5,808 bases of DNA from an uncultured Dysosmobacter sp. (lineage in GTDB: Bacteria; Bacillota; Clostridia; Oscillospirales; Oscillospiraceae): the NCBI GenBank assembly GCA_934504065.1, contig CAKSVQ010000139.1, positions 1 through 5,808 of the forward strand, given 5' to 3'. This document shows positions 1 through 5,759 of the stretch, in pieces (positions within the stretch are counted from its first letter, which is position 1; each line of letters starts with the position of its first letter). The notes under the pieces are model-generated. The model was not told where the DNA came from. It made no database searches and saw only the letters and a list, made by a program, of their open reading frames with translations. Both the position numbers and the translations under genes were made by a program.

Positions 1-620
1 TCCTCCGCCTCCGGCAGCACCGCCACCGTGGCGGCGCTGGTGTGGATGCGTCCGCCGGACTCCGTTTCCGGCACCCGCTGCACCCGGTGCACGCCGCTTT
101 CAAACTTCAGCCGGGAGAAAGCGCCCTCGCCCTCAATGAGCACGCTGCACTCCTTCACCCCGCCCAGCTCCGTTTCATTCAGGCTGACCGTGTCCAACTT
201 CCAGCCCTTGGACTGGGCGTACATGGTGTACATCCGCAAAAGCGCCGCGGCAAACAGCGCGCCCTCTTCACCGCCCACGCCGCCGCGCAGCTCCAGCACC
301 ACGTTTTTCCGGTCGTTGGGATCGCTGGGCAGCAGCAATATCCGCAGCTCCTCCCGCAGTCGATCCGCTTCCCGCCGGGCAGCGGAAAGCTCCTCCTGTG
401 CAAGCTCCCGGAAATCCGGGTCATGCAGCAGTGCTTCGGCTTCTTTCCGGTCCTGCTCTGCCTTCAAATAGGCGCGATAGGTCTCCACCACCGGGGCAAG
501 CTCCTTGAGCTCCCGGTTCAGCCGCCGCAGCGCATCCGCGTCGCCATAGGCCGACGGGTCGGCCAGCCTGGCCTCCAGGTCCTCATATTTCAGGGAAAGT
601 TCCTTTAGTTTATCCAGCAT
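1..620 (-). CDS. prfA: Peptide chain release factor 1 (RF1), N-terminal 206 residues, runs off the left edge
   Basis: RF1 recognises UAA and UAG stop codons in the ribosomal A site and triggers peptidyl-tRNA hydrolysis. The visible part has the helical N-terminal domain (about residues 1-95, MLDKLKELSLKYEDLEARL at the start), then the conserved LRGGVGGEEGALFA block (111-124), RLKFESGVHRVQRVP (170-184) and GRIHTSAATVAVLPE (190-204). The tripeptide P184-E185-T186 sits in RVPETES, where RF1 proteins carry PxT and RF2 proteins carry SPF, so this is RF1, not RF2. The catalytic GGQ lies further along in the family and is outside the window. The ATG at 618-620 has an AAAGGAG ribosome binding site (628-634) with 7-nt spacing. 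It starts 36 nt after the flavodoxin gene, and a hairpin in that gap covers its ribosome binding site. No frameshift or stop interrupts the visible part. Confidence 0.97.
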   Translation of the reverse strand, partial: MLDKLKELSLKYEDLEARLADPSAYGDADALRRLNRELKELAPVVETYRAYLKAEQDRKEAEALLHDPDFRELAQEELSAARREADRLREELRILLLPSDPNDRKNVVLELRGGVGGEEGALFAAALLRMYTMYAQSKGWKLDTVSLNETELGGVKECSVLIEGEGAFSRLKFESGVHRVQRVPETESGGRIHTSAATVAVLPEAE

Positions 621-622
621 CA

Positions 623-656
623 CGCCGCTCCTTTCAAAAAACTGAAAAGGAGGGCG
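623..656 (-). promoter_or_regulatory. Hairpin that masks the prfA ribosome binding site
   Basis: On the minus strand the gap between the flavodoxin stop and prfA folds on itself. The left arm CGCCCTCCTTTTCA (656-643) pairs with the right arm TGAAAGGAGCGGCG (636-623) around a 6-nt loop. I count 13 base pairs interrupted by two single-base bulges. The right arm contains the whole AAAGGAG ribosome binding site of prfA (634-628), and the left arm begins directly after the flavodoxin stop codon. The pairing is seen in the sequence. A role in translational coupling is inferred: ribosomes finishing the flavodoxin gene would open the stem. It does not look like a terminator, because no T-run follows the stem on this strand. 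Confidence 0.6.
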
Positions 657-1151
657 CTACGCTTTTTCCGTGTTCAAAAAGTCCCGCACCTGCCGCAGAA
701 ATTCCTCCTGCCAGAAAGCATAGCCCACGGAGCCCCACCGCAGCGATGCGGCGGCGCAGTGACCGCAAGGGGTATAGAGGTCCATCTGATCAAAAACCTC
801 TTCGTTTTTATCCTCACTGCCCCGCAGCAGCACATAAGCGGCGTTGGAAAACTCCTTTCCGTACTGCTTCAAAAAGCTGCGCACCACGCTGCTGCATCGG
901 CCCGCCCACACGGGCGAGCCCACGACCACCAGCCGATAGTCTCCCAGTGGCCGCTTCGTCTCCGGCGGCTCCACCGGAAGCGAGGTGCGGCGCATGGCGT
1001 CCATGCCGCAGCGCAGCCAACCCCGCAGGCCGCTGCGGTTGGCACCGTCGCGCAGCTCCACCACTTCCGCGTCCAGCGCCGCGGCGATCTCCCTCATCGC
1101 CGCGCGGGTATTTCCCGTGCGGGAATAGTAAATGCACAAAATATCGCTCAT
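657..1151 (-). CDS. Flavodoxin-family FMN-binding protein (164 aa) with a CGHC dithiol
   Basis: This is a probable cytoplasmic flavoprotein that carries electrons by way of FMN; partner and substrate are unknown. Residues 3-15 (DILCIYYSRTGNT) form the first beta strand and the phosphate-binding loop typical of flavodoxins, with S10-R11-T12-G13-N14-T15 as the core. Residues 73-83 (RLVVVGSPVWA) form the central strand and the second flavin loop, including the tryptophan expected near the isoalloxazine ring. Length fits short-chain flavodoxins (about 140-180 aa). There is no signal peptide or membrane segment. Cysteines 129 and 132 form a CGHC motif, which flavodoxins do not need for FMN binding. 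The ATG at 1149-1151 has a strong GGAGG site (1161-1165) 9 nt upstream, and follows the ABC-F gene after 48 nt. It could be a flavodoxin-like oxidoreductase instead of a classical electron carrier; the sequence does not decide. Confidence 0.88.
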   Translation of the reverse strand: MSDILCIYYSRTGNTRAAMREIAAALDAEVVELRDGANRSGLRGWLRCGMDAMRRTSLPVEPPETKRPLGDYRLVVVGSPVWAGRCSSVVRSFLKQYGKEFSNAAYVLLRGSEDKNEEVFDQMDLYTPCGHCAAASLRWGSVGYAFWQEEFLRQVRDFLNTEKA

Positions 1152-1157
1152 AGAGGG

Positions 1158-1165
1158 TCACCTCC
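1158..1165 (-). promoter_or_regulatory. Ribosome binding site of the flavodoxin gene
   Basis: GGAGGTGA on the minus strand is close to a perfect anti-16S match, and GGAGG lies 9 nt before the ATG at 1149-1151. It supports this start over the overlapping alternative ATG at 1161 in another frame, which lies inside this site and lacks flavodoxin motifs. The 48-nt gap to the ABC-F gene shows no terminator, so the gene is probably read from the same transcript. Confidence 0.75.
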
Positions 1166-1199
1166 GTTAAATCCCACCGTTTTCCGTCTCAGCGGGGCG

Positions 1200-3095
1200 T
1201 CAGTCCCCCGCTTCCTCGCTCAGCTGTTCCCATTTTTCGTACAGGGCATCCAACTCTGTCTGAGCCGCTTCCTTGTCCTGCACCAGCGCGTTCAGCTTTT
1301 CATAGTCACAGGCGGCGGCTTCCATTTCGCCGTCCAGCGCCGCAATGCGCTCCTCTGCCTTGGCTATGTCCCGCTCGCAGATAGTAAGCTGCCGCCGGGC
1401 GGCCTGCTGGGCCTTGTTGCCACGGACGGGCCGCTCCGCTTTTTCCTTCTGGGGCTTGGGCGGCTCTGTCTTCTCCGCTTCCTCCTGCGCTTTCACGGAC
1501 CGATACTGGGTAAAGCCCATGGGATAATCGGTGACCGTGCCGCCGGAAAGTTCCCAGATGCGGGTGGCAAAGCGGTTGATGAAATAGCGGTCATGGCTGA
1601 CGAACAGCAGCGTGCCGTCGTAGGCCTCCACCGCCTCCTCGATCCACTCCCGGGAGGCAATATCCAGATGGTTGGTAGGCTCGTCCAGAATCAGGAAGTT
1701 CACGTCATCATCCATCAGCATGCAAAGCCGCAGGCGGCTTTGCTCGCCGCCGGAGAGGACGGAGACAGGTTTTAAAACATCCTCGCCCCGGAAATCGTAA
1801 GCAGCCAGACGGTTGCGGGCCGACTGGGCCGAAAGCCCCCGCTTGGCGGCCATCATATTCTCCACCATGTTCCAATCCGGGTGGTCAAAGTGCACGATCT
1901 GGGGCAGATACGCCGCCTTCACCTGCGGGCCGATCCGAATGCGGCCATCGTCCGGGTAAAGCTCCCCCATGATCATCTTGATAAGGGTGGATTTTCCCGT
2001 GCCGTTGTCACCGATCAGGGCAATGCGCTCACCGCCCTCGATCTTCAGGTCGATCCCCTCGAAAAGGTGCTTGTCCCCATAGCTTTTGGAAAGTCCCCGC
2101 AGGGCCAGCACCTCGTCGCCGTGGAACTCCGCCGTGGAAAAACGGGCGTCCATCTTTCGTGCCTTAGTGGGCTTGGAGGTCGTGCGCATCCGCTCGATCC
2201 GCTTTTCAATGGAAAACGCCCGCTTGTGCAGCGCGTCGTTGCCCATAAACGCCCACAGGTGCAGCTGGTCGGCTGCCCGTTCCAGCTGCTGAATCTTCGC
2301 CTGCTCTTTTTCGTACTGCTTCATCCGCTCCTGAAAGCGGCGTTCCTTTTCCACGGCGTAAAAGCTGTAATTCCCGCTGTAAAACTCTGCCTTGCCGTCC
2401 TGCACCTCGATCACGCGGCTGACGATTCGGTCCAGAAAATAACGGTCATGGGAAATAGCCACCACCGTGCCCCGGAAGGAGCGGATATATTCTTCCAGCC
2501 ACTCCGTCGCGTGAAGGTCCAAATGGTTCGTCGGCTCGTCCAGCAGCAGAATATCGGTGTCCTCCAAGATCAAACGGCCCAGATTCACCCGGGTCTTTTC
2601 TCCGCCGGAGAGACTGTCAAAAAGCTGCGCCCGCTGCCCGGCGGAGATCGACAGGCCGTTGGCGATCTTGTTCACCGCCACGTCCGTATCGTATCCGCCA
2701 AAGACCTCAAACCGCTCGCTCAACGCGCCATAGCGGCGCAGAACGGCGGGGTCGCTGTCGCCCTCCGCCATGCGCGCGGCCAGCGCCTCCATCTCTTCGG
2801 CCAGCTTCTGCTGGCGGGAGAAAGCGGAGCGCAGCACGTCCTCCACCGTGTATCCGGCGGGATACACGGGGATCTGGGAGATCAGACCCAGCCGCCGCCC
2901 CGGCGCGATCACCACCTGACCTTCGTCGTAGTCCATTTCTCCCGTCAATATTTTAAAAAGCGTGGTCTTGCCTGCGCCGTTGCGGCCCAGCAGGCCCACC
3001 CGCTCGCCCTGATCGATCTGAAAGGTGAGGCCGTCCAGCACATTTTTTCCCACCTCAAAGGATTTCACAAGACCGTTTACCTGAATTTCAATCAT
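1200..3095 (-). CDS. ABC-F family ATPase (631 aa), ribosome-associated
   Basis: It has two ATP-binding cassettes in one chain and no membrane segment, which defines the ABC-F group; members act on the ribosome as translation factors or antibiotic-protection proteins. Cassette 1: Walker A GRNGAGKTT (37-45), signature LSGGE (162-166), Walker B LLLDEP with catalytic E187, switch H216. Cassette 2: Walker A GDNGTGKST (362-370), signature LSGGEQ (447-452), Walker B with E472, switch H501. Between them lies the charged helical linker (about 240-325, rich in Glu, Lys and Arg) that reaches toward the tRNA site in known ABC-F proteins. A Lys/Pro/Glu-rich stretch (about 535-560) leads to a C-terminal coiled coil (about 565-628). 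All catalytic residues are present. The ATG lies inside the end of murF, sharing 8 nt with it. Subgroup (housekeeping Uup/YdiF-like or resistance type) cannot be settled by eye; the general layout favours housekeeping. Confidence 0.96.
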   Translation of the reverse strand: MIEIQVNGLVKSFEVGKNVLDGLTFQIDQGERVGLLGRNGAGKTTLFKILTGEMDYDEGQVVIAPGRRLGLISQIPVYPAGYTVEDVLRSAFSRQQKLAEEMEALAARMAEGDSDPAVLRRYGALSERFEVFGGYDTDVAVNKIANGLSISAGQRAQLFDSLSGGEKTRVNLGRLILEDTDILLLDEPTNHLDLHATEWLEEYIRSFRGTVVAISHDRYFLDRIVSRVIEVQDGKAEFYSGNYSFYAVEKERRFQERMKQYEKEQAKIQQLERAADQLHLWAFMGNDALHKRAFSIEKRIERMRTTSKPTKARKMDARFSTAEFHGDEVLALRGLSKSYGDKHLFEGIDLKIEGGERIALIGDNGTGKSTLIKMIMGELYPDDGRIRIGPQVKAAYLPQIVHFDHPDWNMVENMMAAKRGLSAQSARNRLAAYDFRGEDVLKPVSVLSGGEQSRLRLCMLMDDDVNFLILDEPTNHLDIASREWIEEAVEAYDGTLLFVSHDRYFINRFATRIWELSGGTVTDYPMGFTQYRSVKAQEEAEKTEPPKPQKEKAERPVRGNKAQQAARRQLTICERDIAKAEERIAALDGEMEAAACDYEKLNALVQDKEAAQTELDALYEKWEQLSEEAGD

Positions 3096-4461
3096 AGTCC
3101 TTCTGAAGCGCCTCCGCCAGCACGCCGAAGTGCATCGCGTGAGACGCCTTCAGCAGCATGGCGGTGCCGGGCTTTAACTGCTGGCGCAGCGTCCCCAGCG
3201 CCTCCTCTTTCGTTGCAAAATGTAACACCTCGCCGCCGCTCTGGCTGGCGCCGTCGGCAATTTTGGCGGCCTTTTCACCGATGGCCGCCACAAAATCAAT
3301 GCCCAGCATAGCGGCCAGTGCCCCCACGTTGTAGTGGGCCTGCTCGGTTAGTCCGCCCAGCTCGCCCATGTCACCCAGCACGGCCACCCGGCGCTCACAC
3401 TCCGTTTTGGCCAACACCTCCAGCGCGGCGGTCACAGACTGGGGATTGGCGTTGTAGCAGTCGTCCAGCAATATCCGCCCCTCCGGCAGGCGCACCACGC
3501 GCATCCGGGAACCCGTGGGTTCATAGGCTGCAGCACCCCGGGTGATCTCCTCCCGGCTCAGCCCCAACTCTTCGCCCACTGCCACCGCGATAGATGCGGC
3601 ATAGGCCATATACACGCCCGGCGCGGGGATAGCCAGATGGTAAGTCTCCTTTTGGGTCTCCACCGTGCAGGTGATGCCCTCCACACCGTGGTCCACCACC
3701 TCGGTGATTCGTGTCTGGCAATGCTCTGACTGTCCGCACCGGACCGTTCGAAAAGGCACGTCCACCGTGTCCAGCATGGCGTCGTCGCCGTTGAGCACGG
3801 CCAGCCCGCCTTCCTTCAAGTGCTGGAAAATCTCACACTTGGCCTGCAAAATACCCTGTCGGCTGCCTAAAAATTCAATATGCGCGTCCCCGATGTTGGA
3901 GATCACTGCAACATCCGGCCGCACCATGGCTCCCAGATACTCGATCTCGCCGAAATGGTTCATGCCCGTCTCGATCACCGCCGCCTGATGCTCACGGGTC
4001 AGTCCCAGCAGCGTCAGCGGTGTGCCGATGTCATTGTTGAAATTCTCTGGTGTTTTCAGCACCCGGCATTTTGCGCTCAGCACTGCGGCAACCATTTCCT
4101 TAGTGGTCGTTTTGCCCACGCTTCCGGTGATCTGCACCACGGGGATGTCAAATCGGTCGCGGTAGGCGGAAGCCAGCGCCCGCAGGGCCAGCCGGGTATC
4201 CGCCACCTGAATGTAAAACTTGCCGGACAGCAAAGTCTCCGGCTTTCTGGCGCACAGACACCCAGCGGCCCCGGTCTCCAGCGCCTGATTGATGAAATCA
4301 TGGCCGTCGAACTTCTCTCCCACCCACGGCAGGAACAGACAGCCCCGGCTCAGCTTCCGGCTGTCTGTGGAAACCGCGGTCACAACGCTCTGTCCCTCGC
4401 CGGGGTTGAGGATCGTTCCATTCACTACGGCGGCGATCTCCTGAATTGTCATCGGTTCCAT
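3088..4461 (-). CDS. murF: UDP-N-acetylmuramoyl-tripeptide--D-alanyl-D-alanine ligase (MurF)
   Basis: MurF joins D-Ala-D-Ala to UDP-MurNAc-tripeptide using ATP, the last cytoplasmic step of the peptidoglycan precursor. The 457-aa length is normal. Domain 1 (about 1-105) contains STDSRKLSRGCLFLPWVGEKFDG-type substrate-binding sequence around 31-53. The central ATPase domain has the P-loop TGSVGKTTTK (112-121), NFNNDIGTPLTLL (140-152), ETGMNHFGEI (164-173), SNIGDAHIEFLGS (188-200) and K208, in the place of the carbamylated lysine of Mur ligases. The C-terminal domain has DDCYNANPQS (333-342) and VLGDMGELG (361-369). The start at 4461 is chosen over the ATG three codons later because AGGAGAGG (4471-4478) is well spaced from it. 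It follows ddl by 4 nt and overlaps the ABC-F start by 8 nt, so translation is probably coupled on both sides. Ddl supplies its dipeptide substrate. Confidence 0.97.
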   Translation of the reverse strand: MEPMTIQEIAAVVNGTILNPGEGQSVVTAVSTDSRKLSRGCLFLPWVGEKFDGHDFINQALETGAAGCLCARKPETLLSGKFYIQVADTRLALRALASAYRDRFDIPVVQITGSVGKTTTKEMVAAVLSAKCRVLKTPENFNNDIGTPLTLLGLTREHQAAVIETGMNHFGEIEYLGAMVRPDVAVISNIGDAHIEFLGSRQGILQAKCEIFQHLKEGGLAVLNGDDAMLDTVDVPFRTVRCGQSEHCQTRITEVVDHGVEGITCTVETQKETYHLAIPAPGVYMAYAASIAVAVGEELGLSREEITRGAAAYEPTGSRMRVVRLPEGRILLDDCYNANPQSVTAALEVLAKTECERRVAVLGDMGELGGLTEQAHYNVGALAAMLGIDFVAAIGEKAAKIADGASQSGGEVLHFATKEEALGTLRQQLKPGTAMLLKASHAMHFGVLAEALQKDYD

Positions 4462-4465
4462 CGGT

Positions 4466-5524
4466 TCAACCTCTCCTCTTGATGGGATAGGACAGCCGCA
4501 CGATCTCCTCGCACAACTCGTTATAGCTCATGCCAATGGCCGCCGCTTCCTTCGGCACCAGACTGGCCGCAGTCATCCCCGGCAGGGAGTTGACCTCAAG
4601 GCACCAGAACTTTCCGTCCTCGTCCAGCAGGAAATCCGTGCGGGAATAAACCTCCAGACCCAGCGCGTGATGGAGCTTCAGCGCCAGCGCGCCGACCTCT
4701 TCCTGCTGCTGCGGCGTGATGGGCGCGGGGCAAATTTCCTGCGCACCGCCCGCCTGATACTTGGCCGTGTAATCAAACTCCTTCACCGCCGGAACAATCT
4801 CCACGGCAGGCAGGGCCCGCTGGCCCAGAACGCCCACCGTCAGTTCCCGACCATGAATCTTTTTTTCCACAAGAATGTGGCTTCCATAGTGCAGCATTTC
4901 CCGCAGGGCCTTTGCCAATTCCGCTTTCGTATCCGGCAGCGCCACACCGATGGAAGAACCGCCGTTGACCACCTTCACCGCGCAGGGGACTTCCAGTTCC
5001 TCTGTCAGTGCCGGAATCTCCGCCTCGGTATAAGCGGGAATATCCCGCCACGGAGCAGTGGGGATGCCCACGGAATCCATGATCCGCTTCGTCATAGACT
5101 TATCCATGGCAAGTCCCGAGGCAAGGTAGCCGCCTCCGGTATAACGGATGCCCAGCAGGTCAAAGGTCGCCTGCACGCGGCCATCCTCGCCGTCCTGCCC
5201 GTGCAGGCCCATGAATACGATGTCCGCCATGGCACAGAGCTCCAGCACATTGGGCCCGAACAATCGCTGGCTCTGATCCTTGCGGCTCTTTTTCACCGCT
5301 TCAATATCCGGTGCAGCCGTCTCGATCCGCGCGTCCGGGCACAGGCCATCCGGCGCGTCAAACAGCGTCTCCACATTTTCAGGCAGCGTCCCCACTCCCA
5401 GAAACAGATCCACCAGAATCGCCCGGTGTCCATTCTCCCGCAGGGCACGGCATACGGAGCTGCCTGTCACCAGCGAAACGACCCGCTCTGTGGATAATCC
5501 GCCTGCCAAAACTACGATTTTCAT
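4466..5524 (-). CDS. ddl: D-alanine--D-alanine ligase (Ddl, 352 aa)
   Basis: This cytoplasmic ATP-grasp enzyme joins two D-alanines, making the substrate for MurF encoded next to it. Numbering from the ATG at 5524: GGLSTERVVSL (8-18) is the N-terminal substrate loop with E13; GLHGQDGEDGRVQ (106-118) and YTGGGYLASGLAMDKSMTK (128-146) are family blocks; GGSSIGV (188-194) is the glycine-rich ATP loop; FDYTAKY (250-256) is the omega-loop segment; D297, E310 and N312 (in LEVNSLPGMT) fit the metal-binding positions. Y256 of the AKY triplet fits a D-Ala-D-Ala ligase and argues against a VanA-type D-lactate ligase, which has histidine in this loop. A GTG at 5545 in the same frame is rejected as start because it lies just before the AGGAGGG ribosome binding site (5535-5541), which serves the ATG. 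One small oddity is K184-V185, where many Ddl proteins have Lys-Pro. Confidence 0.96.
   Translation of the reverse strand: MKIVVLAGGLSTERVVSLVTGSSVCRALRENGHRAILVDLFLGVGTLPENVETLFDAPDGLCPDARIETAAPDIEAVKKSRKDQSQRLFGPNVLELCAMADIVFMGLHGQDGEDGRVQATFDLLGIRYTGGGYLASGLAMDKSMTKRIMDSVGIPTAPWRDIPAYTEAEIPALTEELEVPCAVKVVNGGSSIGVALPDTKAELAKALREMLHYGSHILVEKKIHGRELTVGVLGQRALPAVEIVPAVKEFDYTAKYQAGGAQEICPAPITPQQQEEVGALALKLHHALGLEVYSRTDFLLDEDGKFWCLEVNSLPGMTAASLVPKEAAAIGMSYNELCEEIVRLSYPIKRRG
4471..4478 (-). promoter_or_regulatory. Ribosome binding site of murF inside the end of ddl
   Basis: AGGAGAGG on the minus strand lies within the last codons of ddl (encoding Lys-Arg-Arg-Gly) and 9 nt before the murF ATG at 4461. 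The ATG three codons downstream would be 18 nt away, so this site decides the murF start. Because it is inside ddl and the genes are 4 nt apart, ribosomes finishing ddl can restart on murF. Confidence 0.7.
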
Positions 5525-5534
5525 ATCGTTTGAT

Positions 5535-5541
5535 CCCTCCT
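5535..5541 (-). promoter_or_regulatory. Ribosome binding site that fixes the ddl start
   Basis: AGGAGGG on the minus strand is a near-ideal ribosome binding site 10 nt before the ATG at 5522-5524. It lies inside the seven-codon extension that an upstream GTG at 5545 would add, so the longer reading frame is unlikely to be the real protein. Confidence 0.8.
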
Positions 5542-5547
5542 GCACCC

Positions 5548-5576
5548 TGATACTGTCGGATGCTCATAGTGATACT
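5548..5576 (-). repeat. Pair of 7-bp direct repeats in the ddl leader
   Basis: AGTATCA occurs twice on the minus strand, at 5576-5570 and 5554-5548, with starts 22 bp apart, about two turns of the helix. The upstream copy also lies inside a short inverted repeat, ATAGT-ATC-ACTAT (5566-5578). Both copies fall between the proposed -10 element and the ddl ribosome binding site. That position suits an operator or a 5' untranslated element, but short AT-rich repeats arise by chance, and I know of no regulator with this site. Confidence 0.35.
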
Positions 5577-5591
5577 ATTTTAATTTTTTCT

Positions 5592-5620
5592 AGTTTAGCA
5601 CAACTCAGCCCCGAATACAA
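5592..5620 (-). promoter_or_regulatory. Possible sigma-A-type promoter for the ddl operon
   Basis: On the minus strand TTGTAT (5620-5615) is followed after exactly 17 nt by TAAACT (5597-5592), preceded by TGC as an extended -10. The -35 match is weak (3 of 6) and the -10 moderate (4 of 6). A second reading of the same area pairs TTGTGC (5603-5598) with TAAAAT (5582-5577) at a short 15-nt spacing. The AT-rich tract here is the only such stretch in the gap, and it lies downstream of the rRNA terminator, so a promoter is expected in this area even if the exact boxes are uncertain. Confidence 0.45.
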
Positions 5621-5724
5621 TCACCAAAACGACGACATTGCGCCTGCAAACTGTAAACTTTCCGCTTGTGGCAAACATTTCAGGTCCGGAGGCCGCGGGT
5701 GCGGGAGAAATGGGTGTAGAAAAC

Positions 5725-5757
5725 AAAAAAGGGCGACAGTTTTAGAAACTGTCGCCC
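5725..5757 (-). terminator. Rho-independent terminator of the upstream rRNA operon
   Basis: On the minus strand GGGCGACAGTTT (5757-5746 complement arm) pairs perfectly with AAACTGTCGCCC across a 3-nt loop (5743-5745), giving a 12-bp stem (arms 5731-5742 and 5746-5757). Six T residues follow on the minus strand (5730-5725), then G and three more T. The T-run exists only on this side, so it ends minus-strand transcription. It lies 2-3 nt past the 5S rRNA end, the usual place for an rRNA operon terminator. Confidence 0.93.
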
Positions 5758-5759
5758 AG

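Noticed and set aside
42..608. 188-codon open frame on the plus strand
   Set aside because: Antisense to prfA, whose product matches RF1 motifs continuously through this stretch.
1..620. Release factor 2 with programmed frameshift
   Set aside because: The specificity tripeptide is PET in RVPETES, an RF1 PxT motif and not SPF, and the frame runs without an internal stop from the start codon.
759..1775. 338-codon open frame on the plus strand
   Set aside because: Antisense to the flavodoxin and ABC-F genes, with no domain and the same skewed composition. It also crosses the gap between two well-supported genes.
1881..3311. 476-codon open frame on the plus strand
   Set aside because: It lies antisense to the ABC-F gene and the end of murF, both with complete motif sets. 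Its protein is rich in His, Gln, Arg and Leu without recognisable domains, as expected from the reverse complement of GC-rich coding sequence.
4466..5524. VanA-type D-Ala-D-Lac resistance ligase
   Set aside because: The omega loop keeps the DYTAKY tyrosine pattern of D-Ala-D-Ala ligases, and the gene is paired with murF. No vanH, vanX or vanR/S-like gene lies in the window.
5525..5545. GTG at 5545 as the ddl start
   Set aside because: The extra seven codons contain the AGGAGGG ribosome binding site itself. The ATG at 5524 is correctly spaced from it and begins MKIVVLAGG, the usual N-terminus of Ddl.
5594..5607. GTGCTAA near the ddl promoter as a CIRCE (HrcA) operator
   Set aside because: Only a fragment of one arm is present. 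The second arm and the 9-nt spacer of CIRCE are missing.
5645..5658. TGCAAAC-TGTAAAC tandem on the plus strand as a WalR-like box
   Set aside because: The WalR consensus needs two TGTWAH hexamers with 5 nt between them. Here the copies are directly adjacent, and only one fits the hexamer.
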